Source of the DNA: Nothophaeocryptopus gaeumannii
Lineage: Eukaryota > Ascomycota > Dothideomycetes > Mycosphaerellales > Mycosphaerellaceae
Assembly: GCA_031771865.1 (NCBI GenBank)
Contig: JASISA010000026.1
Coordinates: 310,001 to 374,000, forward strand
Direction: 5' to 3'
DNA length: 64,000 nucleotides
Shown here: positions 1 to 12,400 of the stretch, in pieces
Layout: each line of letters opens with the position of its first letter
Position numbering within the stretch: position 1 is the first letter of the stretch
Notes under the pieces: generated by a model
What the model was told of the DNA's origin: nothing
The model's database searches: none
What the model saw: only the letters and a program-made list of their open reading frames with translations
Made by a program: the position numbers and the translations under genes

Positions 1-311
1 TCTATACTCCTTCTCTTAGGAGGTTGGGTAGGAAGCTAGATTAATACTCCCTATATCTCTACCTATAGTAGTTTCTTCAGTAACCTCTTGAAATGGCTCT
101 AGTCTATTGTCTATGCCTGAGGTAGCACAGCCTTGTGCACTAGCTATACTTAGTAGAGAATTCTCTTCTTCTAATACTAAGAATTAGTATTTTCGAGCGC
201 TAACTACGTACCCGCTAATAGCGGCGTGTAGCCGTGCTTTGGATACGTGTATTACCTTAATAGGTTCTATATGTTCTAAGGTTTTAGTAATACCGCCTCC
301 CTAAATTCGTT
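1..311 (-). mobile_element. RIP-mutated 5' end of a Tad1-type LINE
   Basis: This stretch is the reverse complement of 7801-8111, the 5' end of the full LINE copy in this window. By eye the two differ at about 30 sites, and all but one are C-to-T or G-to-A in this copy, mostly in CpA/TpG context. Homology stops at about 311, where a DNA-transposon transposase begins, so a LINE in minus orientation seems to have landed in that transposon. The rest of the copy lies left of the window. It is non-functional. Confidence 0.85.
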
Positions 312-315
312 TTTT

Positions 316-1693
316 TAACCGCTAGAGAATACTCTAGGAAGATCCTAAGGTAATTAACGCGTAGTTTAAGCTTATTAAGGATACTAAAGCCAAGTATAGT
401 ATCCACGACTATAATACCCACAACTTTAATAAGATAGGCTTTTAGATAGGTATTATTGGATCTATGAAAGTAGTTACTAGTTTAGAGAGACGTACTCGTC
501 CTTAGCTTATTCAGCCTAGTAACCGTGAATAGGTAATAGTAATCCAGAGTATTTGTGCTACTAGATATACAATCCTACCCTTTGTTATCTACAAGGGCCG
601 TGTTCACATCTCTATATAGTACGAGGAGGTAGAAATACTACGTAGTTGGAAGCTCTTAGTCTCTAAGAATAGATAGACAAATAACGCGCTTAGGCTTAAG
701 TAGTTGAAGCACTTTAACACGTATACAAAAGCGCGTTAGGTTAGCGTCTATAGGCTACTTGTTTTAGATAGTTACGAGAGCTATCTTAACTAGGCCTTTA
801 AGGATTACTATCTAGAACACAAGATCCTTACGCTCTATATACTATTATATTCGTCGTATATCCTATAGCCTCTAGATATAATCTATTTCTTACTACTAAA
901 GCTAAAATACTCCTAACATATCCGGGACTTAGCGCGTTAGCGCGTCTTCTATATCGATAAAGAAACATTCCTTCCGGCCTTTAAAGACGCGTTTTTTAAC
1001 GTGTTTATAGAGTAGACATACTAGAAGGCCTTTGAGGCTTTAGGTTTAGTCCCTATAAACGCGTAGGTAGTTATTAACTACCTTAACGTACGCCTACATA
1101 CCCTACTAGGACTACTACTCTAAGAGATACTATAGTAGTCTAAGACTCTAAGTAACACGCAAGAGTTTAGCTTACAATCTAGGCTTGTTAATAATGCTAT
1201 TACTCGGTCTCCTACAATAGCCCAAAATAGCTTCTCCTAGCTTATAAAAGGTACCGAAGTAATGCTACATTAGAATACGCTTTTAGCTACCTGTATTAGC
1301 GAGCTTGAATAGCAATTAGATACAAAAATAAAGCGAAAAGCACGTAAGAGGAAGTAGATTCAGTATAGGGGCACAATGGAATATAGCGTAGGGTCGGCTA
1401 AGGTAGCTACTAAAGTATCTATAGCTACTTAGTAGTTAAAGAAGAGTCGTAGGTTAGTTAGTCTTAAATAGGCCTAGCTAGCTATATAGCGGTATAGTAG
1501 CTATAGAGGGACTAGGCATAACGCTCGAATATGCCAAAAGGATATAGAGGGGTCTTCTGAATCTAATAAGAGTATAATATATACAGGTTCTCTATTTAAT
1601 AGCGATGAAAATGAATAATCTATAATACTAGTTAGTCGTGCCAAGAAATTTTGTCTAGCTTAGTAGTATGTCTAGCTTAGTAGTGGAATACGT
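316..1693 (+). mobile_element. Fot1/pogo-like (Tc1-mariner superfamily) DNA transposon, RIP-inactivated, 5' part missing
   Basis: Read through stops, plus-strand translation of about 320-1100 follows the DDE transposase order of fungal Fot1/pogo elements: a block like NREQVTVIQ, then PPFVIYKG, a LLVLD block (second Asp, about 765), an LQPLDI block (third Asp, about 875), then a FLPAFKDAF-like block. The first catalytic Asp, expected in a YNFDE-like motif near 430, is an Asn codon (AAT), as a G-to-A change would give. Many TAG codons sit where Gln or Trp is expected. The CENP-B-like N-terminal half is absent because a LINE lies at 1-311. The element ends in a 63-bp terminal repeat (1631-1693) followed by TA. 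It is a dead copy. Confidence 0.85.
1631..1693 (+). repeat. 63-bp terminal inverted repeat (3' end) of the Fot1-like transposon
   Basis: The segment runs from gttagtcgtgccaag to gaatacgt and contains two near-identical copies of the core tctagcttagtagt in tandem. The same 63 bp recurs as 13531-13593 and, inverted, as 13163-13225. TA follows at 1694-1695, as expected for a Tc1/mariner/Fot1 target duplication. The doubled core could be a paired transposase-binding site, which is inference. Confidence 0.8.
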
Positions 1694-1695
1694 TA

Positions 1696-3950
1696 ACCTA
1701 TATAGTTAATATAGTATCTATCTAGCCTATCTATAGCTCCCTATACTATTTATAATTAGTAACCTACTTCCTAACTCTAGCCTATAATACTATATAGTAC
1801 CTACTCTTAGGTAATATCCTACCTAACTCTCTCTATTCTTATAGATAGTAGAGAGGAGTTTCTATAGAGTATAAATATCTACTCTAAAGTCTAGGCTCTC
1901 TTTACTTAATCTACTATTACCTAGATATCTTTATTTACTAAGAAGCTAAGTAACTAAGAGGCTAAGAATACTTCCTCCTAGACCTAGATTACCTATCTTA
2001 CTACTATTATCGATTTCTAATATAAAGAAGCTAACTATATTTATAAGGCTAAGAGACGCTATCTAATTACCTCGACTAAGAAGACTCCTTTATCTAAATC
2101 CTCTAAACCTATTACTAAACCTTCTATACTTACCTCTATAGTTACTATTCTAACTATAAGATCTAAGAGACTCTCTAACTCTAATAAGTTCTCTAGAGAA
2201 AGAGATAACCTTTAGCGCTTTAATACTTAGATCTACTAGAAGATAGAGGTAAACTACGACTAATACTCTACTACTATCTCTTATCTTATCTATATCTAGA
2301 ACTACCTTACTAGCCTTACTTATCAATAAGTCGACCTATATATATACTCTAATACCTCTTAATCTACTAACTTTAAAGGAATCCTACGAATATTAGATAA
2401 AGCCTTTAATAACTTAAACTACGCGCTTAATACTTAAAACAAGCTCTTCGCTTACTATTAAACTAATAAGGATTTTAGAACCTTTATTACTAAATTCTAA
2501 TACCTAGCTCTTAAGGGAGAGACTCCTAAGAATAATCTCGTAATACTACTCGAGCTATCTATTAATAAGGAGCTCTATAATATACTTTAATACTACCTAC
2601 TACCAGACTATACTAACTTTAACTCTCTCTAAGCTTACCTATAGATACTTAAGAATAACTCGTTATAAAGCCTACTACTTACCTAATAACTCTAAAGAAG
2701 GATATCTACGCTATAGTTACTAAAGAAAAATCTAGAGGAGATTCTATAGAACTTAATTATACCTATTATACTTAGAAAATAGATAAGGAAATAGGTACTT
2801 ACTTTCGCTATTATAAACCTAGCTATCTTATCTATAACTATCTACTCCTAGATACCTATCTAGCTAATATTTAGTAGCGTAATTAAGAGCTTTAGAAATA
2901 TATAATAACGACTAGAAGTAACTACTATCTACTATCCCCTTCTTAATAGAGGAGCTCCTATTAAGGCTACTATTTACTATTACTACCTACTTCTATAGCT
3001 TCTATCTACTCTCTATTCTATTCTATCTCTCTCTACCTCTTAGAAAAAGATATACGTCTAGTAATAGTTACTACTAGATATTAAGTATATACTTAGCCTA
3101 CCTACTACTTACTACGACTCTCTATTCTATAATTCCTAGCTCCTAGATCTAAGTATTAACGTCCTATATTCTACCTAACTACCTATTAAAGGCTCCTATT
3201 CGCCTAATTTCTATACTCCTATCCTAGTAAATACGAATCTCTAAAACTAATATCTATCTACCTAACTAATTCGAGTATACCTAATCTCTAAAGGTTAGGT
3301 TCGAAATACTATAGAAAGGAAATAACTACTAATATACCTAAGGTTACCTCTTTATTAATACTAGATATAAGAGTTATAGTATAGCTAATATCTATTAGGT
3401 TAAAGAATAAGGGCTTCTAATATTCTAACTCTAAGACCTAATTTCTTTAGTCTCCTTTAACGACTATAAAGGAGAGCGCTTATAGATAATCTACTATACT
3501 ATATAGGTAAACCTATAGATAGGCGACTATATTAAGGAGGATATTATCTTACCTATTAGAGAAGTAGAGGCCTACTCTATCCTTCTAGGGATACTATAGC
3601 TAGAATGCTATATTCCCTCTTAGAATTTCTAGAGAGAACTACTATCCTTTATAAGCTAGTTCTACTATTCTATATATGATATCCTATAAGCTCTATACTA
3701 GGTCCGCCTCTTTATAGAAAAGATCCTCTAAGACTATCTAAAGGTCGATATTTTAACTATCTCTTTTAATACTCTCTAAGAATATACTACCCTATAATAC
3801 TAAGATAAGGGATATAAGATTTATATTACTACTATTAAGGACTTCTAGATAATCCTCGATACTAAAGAGGTCGCTAAAATCGACTCTTAATTACTCTCCT
3901 ATTTCTTAAAGTACTAAGAAGTGTTCTTACTAAAGCTAGCTAATTAGTTA
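1696..3950 (+). mobile_element. Degenerate gag-like retrotransposon segment
   Basis: AT-rich plus-strand sequence full of TAG and TAA. From about 1900 to 2660 the read-through translation looks like a retrotransposon gag, with a Lys/Ser-rich start and then the helical block NNLNYALNTQNKLFAYY and LALKGETPKNNLVILLELS. At about 2790-2850 a CCHC knuckle can be inferred (FRYYKPSYLIYNY, with Tyr at the expected Cys and His positions, as TGT/TGC-to-TAT/TAC and CAC-to-TAC changes would produce). Between 2950 and 3900 only weak protease/integrase-like character remains. It may be the 5' half of the copia element downstream or a separate element. No 5' LTR was found. Confidence 0.55.
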
Positions 3951-3959
3951 CTACTATAC

Positions 3960-6771
3960 TATCTATATAATTATAGTATTAAAGTCCGATAATACAAAGG
4001 AATTAATATCCTTGAAAGTAGAGAATCTACTTAAGGACTATAGTATAAAACATGAATTAAGTTTACCTTATAATCTATAATAAAATAGACTAATAGAACG
4101 TCTAAATAGGATACTATTGAATAAAGTTTAGGCTATACTAATAGAGGTTAAATTATCTAAATACCTATAGAGTAAGGCCTTAGAAGTAGCTATCTATTTA
4201 TATAATAGATTGCTATATTCTTCTCTTAATTATAAATCTCCTTATAAGGTTAGATTTAAATAGAAACCCGACTTATCTTTTATAAGAATTTTCAGGTCTA
4301 TAGCTTATTATAAGCGCCTTATATCTAAGAAAGTGGAAGATAAAGCTATTAAGGCTATCTTACTAGGTTATAATAACGCTAAATAATATAAACTATTAGA
4401 TCTAGAATCTAATAGAGTCGTTCAGGTAAGGGATGTTACTATACTAGAAGGATAATATCTAGCTAATTAATTAGCTAATAAAAGCTCTCTTATTCGAGAA
4501 CCTAATACTCTAGATACTAATCTAGGAGTAAGAGTAGAATCTATAGATTCTTTAGATATCTCTAGAGAAAGTAAGAGAACTAGTAGGACTAGTAAATCTA
4601 ATACTATAGATTCTAATTCTCTAGAAATCTCTAGAGAAATTAAAAGATTATCTACTCCTACGCTTAGTAATAGAGAGGGCTCTTTAGAACCTCCTTATAA
4701 GTCTAGAAGACTTAGTCTAGAAGATAGTCCTTCTAGGTAATTAAGAGATAAAAATAATAATAATAATAATAATAATAATAGTCGTACTTTAGAAGACGAT
4801 AGCCTACCTAACAAATTAAGCCTTATAGCGTTCGAAAATACGCTATTAGCTAATAATAACTATAAAGATGCAACGTCCTATAAGAAGGCTATAAATAGTC
4901 CTAACTCTAAAGATTAGTAAGACTCTATAACCTTAAAAATTAAAGATTTAGAAAAGCTAAATATATAGACTTTAGTAGACCTACCTAAAGATAGAAAAGT
5001 CTTAAAAGGACGTTAGGTATATAAGATTAAACGCGACCTTTATAGTAACTTTATTAAGATTAAAAGCTAATAGGTAGTTAAAGGTTTTGAATAAGTATTA
5101 GGTATTAATTTCGATAGAACCTTTAGTAATATACATAGGCCTAAAATATAGAGATCTTTATTCTATAAGGCTACGTATTTAGATTAGGAAATAGAGTAAT
5201 AGGATATTAAACTAGCGTTCCCTAACAGCCCTATAGATTAAGAAATCTACATAGAATAGCCTATAGAGTTTGAAAAAGATAATACTAAAGTATATTAACT
5301 AAATACTATACTATATAGCTTAAAACAAGCTACTACACAAGAGTATTTATGCCTAAAATCCTTACTGGCTAAATACGGCTTTAAACCTTTAAAGAAAGAT
5401 AAGGCTATATTTTTAAATAATAAAATAGGCTTTATAATAATATGTTATATAGATAATATATTAGTCTTTAGTCCTAATAAAACTTTAGTTAAAGAACTAA
5501 AGGATAAGCTCTCTAAATATATAGATCTTAGTAATGTAGGACCTATATAGATATATCTAGAGATAGGGATAATAAAACTATTACTTTTTTATAATTAGGC
5601 TATCTAGCTAAGCTACTAGAGAGATATAATAAAAAGGGACTAACGCCTATATCTATACCTATAGAGGTTAAAATAAGACTAGAGAAATCTAGAGAAAATA
5701 CCTCTATAGATAAACTAGAAGAATATTAATCTAAAATTAGTATTTTAATCTATTTAGTAACTAAAACAAGGCTAGACTTATAATACGCTATAGGGCAAGT
5801 AGCTAAGTTTATATCTAATCTAGATAATTCCTTATAATCTAGATCGCTCTCTTATATATAAAGTACAATTCGAGCTACTATTATACGGCTATAGTAACGT
5901 AGATTAGGGAGAGTAATTATATAACTAGGCGCTCTACTTCTAGATTTTTATTCCTATTAGGCCCTAAAGTATCTATAAGTTAGCGTTTATCTAGCTAAAA
6001 ATCGGTATCTTTAAGTAGTTACTAAAGCGAATATATAGCTTTAAAAGACGCTATTTATAAGGCTATATTCCTAAGAGACCTTTATAAGGAACTAGGAATT
6101 AATAGTAGTAATAATACTCTATATACTAACTTATAATTAGCTATAGAACTCGCTAATAATCCTTAAGTATTACTTTTAGACTAAATATATTAATATTCAA
6201 TATTACTTTATTAGAGAATGTATTTTAGAAGAGTTAATAGCCTTAGAATTCGTCCCTACTAAAGAATAGATAGTAGATATATTTACTAAGGTATTAGACT
6301 CTCCTAATTTTAGGAGATTAAAGGATTATATTATATAGGTACTTAGCCTATAATACTCTAGAGAATAGAGGAAACTAGGACTTAATAATAGGCGTATAAG
6401 AACTAATACTTTATAAGTAACTAGATTCTTATTATTAAAAGAACCTAAAGGGATACCTTTAGAGATTTAATACTCTACGAGAACTAGAGGAGGCTAGATT
6501 AATAGTTTCTAGCTTTTTAATAAGCTAGAAAAGAGTAATATAGCGAGTCTATAAACGAAAGATATTATATTATTTTTCGTAGAGTAAAATACCTATAAGA
6601 TCGCTAGGTATATATAGCTTAAAGATTCTAAAGATTTTAAAAGATTTTTAAGCTCTCTAGAAATCTCTAGAGAAATCTAAAAAAGCTATATAATACTATT
6701 AGCTAAGCCTATAGCCCTAAATAAAAGAACATAGCGAGTATAGCTTATAAAGCTTATAAAACTTAGGGGGG
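3960..6771 (+). mobile_element. Ty1/copia-type pol relic (integrase C-terminus, reverse transcriptase, RNase H), RIP-inactivated
   Basis: Reading TAG as Gln, the translation shows the copia integrase C-terminus (LPYNLQQNRLIERLNRILL near 4060-4130, then YLYNRLLYSSLNYKSPYK), a variable linker with poly-Asn, and the RT start KGRQVYKIKRD near 5010. The blocks LAFPNSPIDQEIYIEQP, TILYSLKQA and the RT core CYIDNILVFS (5440-5475) follow. The RNase H tail near 6020-6300 ends in a typical EFVPTKEQIVDIFTK block. The YxDD core reads YIDN, and GAT-to-AAT fits RIP. Multiple nonsense codons make it non-coding now. A polypurine run sits at its 3' end. Confidence 0.85.
4752..4780. repeat. (AAT)n microsatellite inside the copia relic
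   Basis: An uninterrupted run of about nine AAT units. In the read-through frame it codes for poly-Asn in the linker between integrase and reverse transcriptase. Confidence 0.95.
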
Positions 6772-7502
6772 TATATTAATTAGTAAGCTATATAAGCCTT
6801 ATAAGGAGAGGGTTACCTCTAGAGTATATTAGATATTACTTTTATCTATAGTAATAAAAGTCGTAGTTATATAATAATCGTATTAGATTTTTAGTTAATT
6901 GCCTAGTTAAACTATAGCTAGAAAACGTATTAATATCCTCTATAATAAAAGTTATAGTACTATAATATAAGTTATATCTAATATAGTTAAAGATTCTAGA
7001 AGATACTAGAATATTGGACTTAATATAGTAGCTATTAACCTATACGCTTAATATAGCGTTATATACCTTAGGGATAGTATATATACTAGAAATAGTATAT
7101 AGAAAGACCTAGAAAGGTCTAGAACTTAGGGATTTCTAAGACTCTAGAAAGTCTTAGAAACCTATAGAATACCTAAGGGAACTCGCTTATAAATCCGAGT
7201 ATTCTAGACGTTTTAGAGGTTCTAGAATAGTCCTAGGGACGCGGAATCTATAAGGATAGATTACGTAGTATAGTACTTTCTAGAATATAAGCTAGAGTCT
7301 ATATAAGACTCTAGAAAGTCTCTATACTAAGAGGAAGAACTAAGATAACTAAAAAGACTAATAACTACTATCTTCTACGACTACCCTACTCCCTCTTTAC
7401 GATTATCTAAGCTCTAAGAAAACGCCGAGAAATTACCTAAATATTCCCGAATATCTCCGATTCAAAGCGACTTCCCTATAACTAAAAACCGACCTTCTAA
7501 TA
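6762..7502 (+). repeat. Polypurine tract and putative 3' LTR of the copia relic
   Basis: A G6 run (6765-6770 region) directly follows the pol relic and is followed by tatattaatt, the expected position and form of a polypurine tract next to an LTR start after RIP of a TG terminus. The following ~700 bp is AT-rich and non-coding, with repeated ctagaaag-type words. The right LTR border is set only by the start of the 168-bp tandem repeat at about 7503. No matching 5' LTR was recognised, so the LTR call is inference. Confidence 0.4.
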
Positions 7503-7792
7503 GAAAGTATATTAGAAGCTATATTATAATTAGTATAATTATCCTATCTCTAGAAAAGTAAGTAAAACTAGCTTATAAGAAGAATTCTATTTATCTTAAT
7601 TCTTATATTATTAGTTTAGGTATCTAGATATTATATCCTTACTCTAAAAATTAGAATCTTAATAGCTTATTATATTAGAAGTATATTAAAAGTTTTATTA
7701 TAATTAGTATAATTACTCTATCTAGAGAAGAGTATTTAAAATAGTCTAAGAAAGTCTTATAGAAAAATCTCTTATTATTAGTTTCGATATCT
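7503..7792. repeat. ~168-bp tandem repeat, left part
   Basis: The landmark tatct, preceded by ttattattagttt, occurs at 7621 and 7788 (spacing 167). The intervening text (agtataattactctatctagagaa, agtctaagaaagtct) recurs at the same spacing right of the LINE. The array is cut at 7792 by the LINE insertion and resumes at 12925. Confidence 0.75.
7786..7792. repeat. Target-site duplication, left copy (GATATCT)
   Basis: GATATCT directly precedes the LINE 5' end and is repeated at 12925-12931 directly after the LINE 3' tail. Other units of the 168-bp repeat carry the uninterrupted form (gatatctagatat), confirming that this is the empty-site sequence. Confidence 0.85.
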
Positions 7793-7964
7793 GAACCTCG
7801 AACAAATTTGGGGAGGCGGCATTACCAAAACCTTAGAACATACGGAACCTATCAAGGCAATACACGCATCCAAAGCACGGCTACACGCCGCTGTTGGCGG
7901 GTGCGCAGTCAGCGCTCGAAAATACTGATTCTCAGTATTAGAAGAAGAGAATTCTCTGCTAAGC

Positions 7965-9448
7965 ATGGCCAGTGCACAAGGCTGTGCTGCCTCAGGCACA
8001 GACAACGGACTAGAGCCATTTCAAGAGGTTACTGAAGAAACTACTACAGGCAGAGATACAGGGAGTATCAATCTAGCTTCCTACCCAACCTCCCAAGAGA
8101 AGGGGTATAGAGAGAAGAACGCAGCAGTAAACAAGAACTAGCAGGGTCCCCTCTCACCTTAGGAGGCCCTGAAAGAGATTCAGAATAAGGCAGTTGAACT
8201 AATGCATTAGAGTCAACACTCCTCCCTCCAACTAGAGAGGGCAATCTAGATGATTCTAGATATGATTCACTCAACTGCAGCGCGGACTACGAAGCGCACT
8301 AACCAGGAAGCCACTCTGGAATCTATCCAACGGAGTATTACACAGATTCAGAAGAAGATAGAGCAGAGTCCAGGACCAAAGACAACCTGGGCTACAGTCG
8401 CAGCCTAACAGCCAGCCCAGCTGTGTAGTATTAAAGCATAAAGAGCTGCGTGCTCCCTCAAGATTCACGTAGACAACGAAGCGACTAGGGCTGAGCTTAG
8501 GGATGCTGAAGCTACCCGGATTGTTTCGCGTTTTACTGCAGAAGGAGGGAACTAGTTCTCACGACTACGGACCCTGCAGCAAGGAACCGAATGGCGGCAG
8601 ACACCCAAGGCCTAGGCAAGGTCTTGAAGGAGGCAAGAATAGCACAGAAAACCTTCCTAGTCCAAGTCCACTTTGTTACAGTTGCAGGAAACGACCCTAC
8701 TACATAGCGGATCCAGTCAATTGAGGAAGACAACAAGCGGCTAATACCCGGAATCCAAGTACAGAATGCCTGGTGGAAGGGCTAGAAAGCTATAGCAACG
8801 GGAACAAAGAAACAGAGCACTCTAGTAGTCGAACTGAAGACGGTGGAAGCTGCCAGAGCTGCGGTAGAGAAGGGCATTATCATCTCCGGAGTGCTCTACG
8901 ACACTGAAGAATGGGACCACTAATGGACAATAACATAGTACTTCAACTGCTAAAGATATGGCCATATCGGCACAAGGTGCACAAACGGTACGGTGTGTGC
9001 AAGGTGTGGAGGAAGCCATAACATAAGAGAATGTGCGCACGAGAAGCTTGCAGAGGCAGACTGATTAAAGCATAGTAAATGCGGAAATTGCAGTTAGAAC
9101 CACCCAGCTTGGCACTATATGTGCTCAAAGAGACAAGCAATCAAGGACAAGATTCAGAGCATGAAGAAGATAGGGGCGAGCTACATGGCTAAGCTAACCT
9201 ACAGTACTCCTAGCTCTACTTCTCCTCTGCCTTCCCTCCTCTATAGCAAGGAGCGAATAGGAGGAGAGGACCAAACAGCTACCCGGACAAGCCGCGAATA
9301 TGTCCTAGGCAGGAGGCCAATAGGAACAGCAGTAGAGAAGCGAACACTACAGAGGTTTGGGAGGCCAGTTGGGGCGGTGAACAGGGCTAAGACCATTGTA
9401 CCGGAGCAAGGACAAGGGTCAATCCGACGAGCAATACAGCGGGATTAA
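7965..9448 (+). pseudogene. LINE ORF1 (gag-like nucleic-acid-binding protein), broken
   Basis: A probable start ATG at 7965 opens a frame (MASAQGCAASGTDNG...) that is soon interrupted by TAG codons next to or in place of CAG. From about 8939 the coding signal is in a different frame and shows three zinc-knuckle-like blocks: FNC(stop)RYGHIGTRC, CARCGGSHNIREC, and KCGNCS(stop)NHPAWHYMC. The stops fit Gln and Trp codons. The final part is open to 9448. LINE ORF1 proteins with CCHC knuckles bind element RNA for reverse transcription. At least one indel separates the N-terminal and knuckle frames. Confidence 0.8.
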
Positions 9449-9465
9449 CCACCAGCTAGTACCCA

Positions 9466-12400
9466 ATGAACACACAACCGATACTAAGTATACTGCAGGC
9501 AAACGTACGGAAATCACAGGCTACCCACCGGCAGCTACTCGATGACAGCCAGAAAGACATTCTCGCTATCCAGGAGCCATACACTAACCCAAGCAATAGA
9601 AGAACAGTTACACATCCGAAGTACTATACTGTTGCAGGGGAAGACAAAGACAGGAGAGTCGTATTCTACGTCCATAAGAAGTACAGCCTATCCGAATAGT
9701 CGCACCGGATTATGAGTAATCAGAAGATCCTAATCTCACTACAAACGACAATAGGAACTGTACACCTTCATAACATCTATAACTAGGATGCGAGGCTTAC
9801 AGTGGAGGAGCTTTTAGAAGGTATTGAGGAACCGGGAGAACACGTTCTAGTTAGAGACTTTAATCTTTACTACCGTTAGTAGGGAGGACTATTAGTACTA
9901 TAGGAGGATCTTAGAGTAAGAGAGCTACGAGAGGCGTGTCGAGACACGCTATACCTAGCGATACCCCTAGGCCTTGCTACCTAGAGAAAGACACACGACG
10001 ATAGACCTTACTCTTGCAATAGAGGAGATATTAAAGAGGATAATAGTATGTTAGCTAGGCAAGGAAGACATTAACTCTAATTATATTAGTATAGAGACAA
10101 CTATTAACATAGGGATATAGGAGGAGACGAGAACAAGATAGATATAGAAGGATACTAACTAGGAGGAGTTTAGAGAGACGCTCTAAAAGCTCCTACCTAC
10201 AGCCGAAGGGATGACAACAAAGGAGGATATAGATAGCACCGTGAGTGATCTCAGCAATGCTCTATAGGAGACAAGGGACCTTGTTGTCCGGCGTAAAACA
10301 TATCGGCCGCCAGATCCAAGCAGTGTGCCGGTGGTACTACATGCGATTCAGGAGGCTCGGCAGGCAAGACGGCATGCACAATGGACAGGGAGCGAGGAGC
10401 ACTGGAAGGAGTGGAGGGCACGAAACCAGGAGAAAAAGAGAACTATCTAGACAGAGAAAAGGAAACAGTGGAGGACCGCGGTTCACAAAACCGCTAGCGA
10501 GCCACAGGGAATGTGGAAGCTAGCTAAGTGGGCAAAGAACAGCGATAGCCCTATTCGACCTCCCCAGATGCCTACACTAACACACAATAACGATCAGTTC
10601 ACGACGGACAGTGCGAAAACAGAGATCCTACGGACAGCCCTTTTGCCAATGCCAGAGCCCGCAGACACATCAGACATCGAGAGCACCACGTACCCAGAAC
10701 CTGTCAATATAGCATGCGAAATTACAGAAGAGGAGGTACGAAAAGTAGTCCAAAGACTGCCGAACGACAAGGCTCCCGGCCTCGACGAGATACCAAACAG
10801 ATGCATTAAGAAGTGCCTAGCTCAGCTACTCCCTATCCTCCAACGCATCTTCCAACAGTGTGTTTCAATTGGCTACTACCCAGCCCAGTTTCGGAAAGCT
10901 AGGACGATTATGCTACAGAAGGCGGGTAAAGACTCATCTACTCTAAAGGGATGGAGGCCTATTGCCCTTCTATCGTGCATTGGCAAGATACTAGAAGCAA
11001 TAGTTGCACGGAAAATAGGACAGGCTGTACGGGAACATAAGTTGCTTCCTCAAAACTAAATGGCGCAAGCGGGTAGATCGACCGGAGACGCACTACGGTA
11101 CACCCTTCAAAGCGTTTAGGCTGCGTGGAAGAAAGGCAAGGTGGCCTCGGTGTTATCACTTGACATAATAGGAGCGTTTGACAAAGTCAATCACGAACGG
11201 TTAATCCACAACCTACGGTGCAGGAGGATTCCATACTGGATTACAGCTTTTGTAGCGTCATTCCTGAAGGACAGAGAGACAACAATCGCTATCCCCGGAT
11301 ACGAGTCACCGGCCGCACGAGTGGCATGCGGAATCCCACAAGGAAGCACCATCTCACCTATCCTGTTCCTCTTCTTTACAGCCTCCCTCCTAGAAGGAAT
11401 GGAATACACCGAAGCAGTTGGGTTTGCAGATGATACATACCTCATTGCAGTGTCAAATTCGACAAGAGGTACATGCGAGGCACTAGAAAAGGACCACAAC
11501 AGCTGTCTACAATGGGCCTCAAGACATGGAGCTAAGTTCGCCCCTGAGAAATACAAAGTCATGCACTTTACAAGGGGCACAAGGAGCACATCCGAATCCC
11601 AGAGAACACCCAACATCCCGTCGCTCCAGAGTGGCCCAGAGGACACAATGAGGGTCCTAGGAGTAATCGTTGATAAGAGACTCAAGTGGCACGCACAGAT
11701 AGAGAATACCCTTACAAAAGCAAAACGGCTAGAAGCTGCACTACGACGGATTACTGCTGCTACGTGGGGCGCCACGGTAGAGACAGCCCGTAAGCTATAT
11801 ATCTCAATAATTAGGCCAGCAGTAATGCACGGGAGCGAGGTATGGATAGCAGGAAAGGAGACTGGAATCTCAAAAATGCTCCAACAAAAGCTACGGGTAA
11901 TGCAGAATAGATTCCTACGGATAATCCTTAGGGCCTACCGAGCTACACCAACGCGACTATTACACAAAGAACTCCAGATCGAAGACATTACCGAGTATGG
12001 GAAGAGAACTGCTATAGCTGCAATGGCTGCGCAGAGGCAGAGGCCGGATATATACTAGGCCATGCAAGAGCTGAACGGGCGGATCCTACTAAAGTGCGGA
12101 CAACTTGGGGCATATAGCAGACGCCTAAGAAAACCATACAGCTCGCCACTAGAGCAGACAGACGAGCAGGCTACTATCCTACGGTCCCAGCTCTCTCACA
12201 TAGACAGAGTAGATCCAAAGAAGACTCGGAAAGCAACATGGACTATCCTCCAGGGCCAGCAGTATGAGCGGGACGAGTCACAGAAGTGGGACAATGCTAG
12301 GCGCGAAGGAATCCTCCCACTCGCGTTCAGGACTCCATGGAACACCAATACCCGGGAGCTTTATCGAGGGCTTAGCAAAGCCCAGGCCGCGATAGTGTTC

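Noticed and set aside
11191..11775. 194-codon minus-strand frame opposite the LINE reverse transcriptase
   Set aside because: The plus strand has unmistakable RT motifs (FADDTYLIA, GIPQGSTISP); the antisense frame is a by-product of codon bias.
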